Below are positions 62,665 to 64,000 of a DNA stretch of 64,000 bases, one piece after another. The notes under the pieces were generated by a model, which saw nothing but the letters and a program-made list of their open reading frames with translations, searched no databases and was not told the DNA's origin. Within the stretch, counting starts at the first letter, position 1. The number at the start of each line of letters is the position of its first letter. This DNA is from Verrucomicrobiota bacterium (GTDB lineage: Bacteria; Verrucomicrobiota; Verrucomicrobiia; CAIQCK01), in the NCBI GenBank assembly GCA_016222825.1, contig JACRQF010000007.1, positions 1 through 64,000 of the forward strand, read 5' to 3'. Both the position numbers and the translations under genes were made by a program.

Positions 62665-64000
62665 GTGAGTAGAGGCAACATTCTCATCGTTGAAGACGAG
62701 GCCATCGTCGCCGAGGATCTCGCGCGCAAGCTGCGACAGCTCGGCTACGAGGTCTGCGGCACCGCCGCGCAGGGCGAGGAAGCCGTCGCCCTCGCCCGCA
62801 GCCTGCGCCCGCAACTCGTCCTCATGGACATCCGCCTCAAGGGCGCGATGGACGGCGTGGAGGCGGCGGCGGTCATCCACCGCGAGTGCGACCTGCCGGT
62901 GATTTACCTCACGGCCCACTCCGACCGCGCGACGCTGGAGCGGGCGAAGCTCACCGAGCCGTTCGGCTACCTGCTGAAACCGTTCGAGGAGCTGTCGCTG
63001 GACACGCACGTCCAGATGGCGCTCTACAAGCACGACACCGAGCGCAAGCTGCGCGAGAGCGAACATCGCGTGCGCCGCAAGCTCGATAGCGTGCTCTCGC
63101 CCGAAGGCGACCTCGGCGTGCTGGAACTGGCCGACCTCGTGGACACGGCCTCGCTCCAGCACCTCATGGATGACTTCTGCGCGGTGGCCGGCATCCCGAT
63201 GGCGATTCTGGACCTGAAAGGCAACGTGCTGGTGGCCGCCGGCTGGCAGGACATCTGCACACAATTCCACCGCGTGAATCCAGAGACCTGCCGGAACTGC
63301 GTGGAGAGCGACACGTGTCTCTCCCGCGGGCTGGCGAAGGGCGAGTCCCGGCTCTACAAGTGCAAGAACAACATGTGGGACATGGCCACGCCCATCATCG
63401 TGGCCGGCCAGCATGTCGGCAACATCTTCGGCGGCCAGTTCTTCTTCGATGACGAGACGGTGGACCGCGAGCAGTTCCGCGCCCAAGCCCGGCGATACGG
63501 CTTCAACGAGACGGAATATCTCACCGCCCTGGACCGCGCGCCCCGGCTCAGCCGCGCAACCGCCGACCGCGGCATGAAGTTCTTCATGAAGCTGGCCGAC
63601 ACGATTTCCCATCTCGGCTACAACAACGCCAAGCTCGCCCGTCTGCTGTCCGAGCGCGACCGGCTGAGCGCGTCGCTGCGCGAGAGCGAGGAGCGGTTGA
63701 AACGCGCGCAGGAGATCGCTCACCTGGGCAGCTGGGAACTCGACCTGACGCAGGACCGCCTGACTTGGTCGGATGAGGTTTATCTCATCTTCGGCCTGGA
63801 ACCGCAGCAGTTCCCGCCCACCTACGAGGCGTTCCTCGAACGCGTCCACCCGGAGGACCGGCCCGCAGTGGACGCGGCCTATTCCGGTTCCGTCCGCGAG
63901 GGGCGCGACAGCTACGAAATCGAGCACCGTATCGTGCGGCCGGGCACCGGCGAGGTGCGATGGGTCCACGAGCGTTGCCAGCACCTCCGCGACGCCAATG
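62665..64000 (+). CDS. Response regulator with PocR sensory domain and PAS domain (runs off the right edge)
   Basis: From a GTG at 62665 the frame is open to the window end (~445 residues seen). REC domain: NILIVEDEAIVAEDLARKLR, Asp in LVLMDIRLKGAMDGVEAAA, Lys in PFGYLLKPFEELS. A PocR-type domain follows (TASLQHLMDDFCAVAGIPMA, CRNCVESDTCLSRGL, YKCKNNMWDMATPIIVAGQH, NIFGGQFFFDDETV), which binds small organic ligands in other proteins. A PAS/PAC domain (AHLGSWELDLTQDRLTWSDE) begins near residue 350. A kinase domain may follow outside the window. Confidence 0.88.
   Translation, partial: MSRGNILIVEDEAIVAEDLARKLRQLGYEVCGTAAQGEEAVALARSLRPQLVLMDIRLKGAMDGVEAAAVIHRECDLPVIYLTAHSDRATLERAKLTEPFGYLLKPFEELSLDTHVQMALYKHDTERKLRESEHRVRRKLDSVLSPEGDLGVLELADLVDTASLQHLMDDFCAVAGIPMAILDLKGNVLVAAGWQDICTQFHRVNPETCRNCVESDTCLSRGLAKGESRLYKCKNNMWDMATPIIVAGQHVGNIFGGQFFFDDETVDREQFRAQARRYGFNETEYLTALDRAPRLSRATADRGMKFFMKLADTISHLGYNNAKLARLLSERDRLSASLRESEERLKRAQEIAHLGSWELDLTQDRLTWSDEVYLIFGLEPQQFPPTYEAFLERVHPEDRPAVDAAYSGSVREGRDSYEIEHRIVRPGTGEVRWVHERCQHLRDAN

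Noticed and set aside
62481..62672. A 63-residue ORF overlapping the hybrid kinase stop
   Set aside because: It consists mostly of the nested palindrome; no homology-like pattern.

Overview
The window is high-GC bacterial chromosome (or a metagenome contig) that most resembles a soil or freshwater member of the Verrucomicrobiota. The lineage is inferred from gene content: a menaquinone-futalosine gene (mqnD), a DUF1080 3-keto-disaccharide hydrolase-type protein, a carbohydrate-binding family 9-like protein, a PEP-CTERM protein, a XylR-type LacI/AraC hybrid regulator, an AmmeMemoRadiSam enzyme, and many short palindromic intergenic repeats. No rRNA, tRNA or CRISPR array was seen.

Layout. 0-6 kb: the N-terminal part of a HAMP-array sensor kinase (runs off the left edge), a membrane-anchored PQQ-propeller protein, mqnD and an aldo/keto reductase-ferredoxin fusion. 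5.7-6.7 kb: a repeat-rich accessory island with a low-GC small gene. 6.9-13.8 kb: a Gfo/Idh/MocA oxidoreductase, an amino acid permease, a CoA-binding protein, a radical SAM enzyme, a second repeat island with an HExxH protein, and a CBM9-like protein. 13.9-24.7 kb: a pentose (probably L-arabinose) catabolic operon on the minus strand, behind a good sigma-70-like promoter, with a XylR-type regulator nearby. 24.8-32.4 kb: a zinc-ribbon protein, a UvrD-like helicase, small proteins, a third repeat island and ychF. 32.4-38.6 kb: a minus-strand string trpS, GxxExxY, scpA, scpB, pheA (internally shortened), PEP-CTERM subtilase, Wza-like lipoprotein. 38.7-43 kb: proB, proA, an uncharacterised protein and tadA. 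43-49 kb: a response regulator, a PAS protein, and an accessory zone packed with palindromic repeats, an IS110-type transposase, gene remnants, and an XRE regulator next to a palindromic operator candidate.

49-64 kb: a chemosensory cluster whose parts match the Wsp type (CheW, CheR-TPR, CheW, MCP, CheA-REC, CheB). The GGDEF output protein of Wsp is absent. Instead the cluster is bracketed by a multi-PAS HisKA_2 kinase and a REC-REC-HisKA_2 kinase with nearly the same kinase core, followed by a REC-PocR-PAS protein. A REP-associated tyrosine transposase (RAYT), flanked by its probable REP elements, sits inside the operon between the MCP and cheA.

The most unusual features are structural. Three separate 21-bp-period tandem arrays and one 41-bp-period array have palindromic cores. 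At least four families of TGTAG-ended palindromic elements often supply the stop codon of the gene beside them, and one of them is inserted in frame within a membrane histidine kinase.
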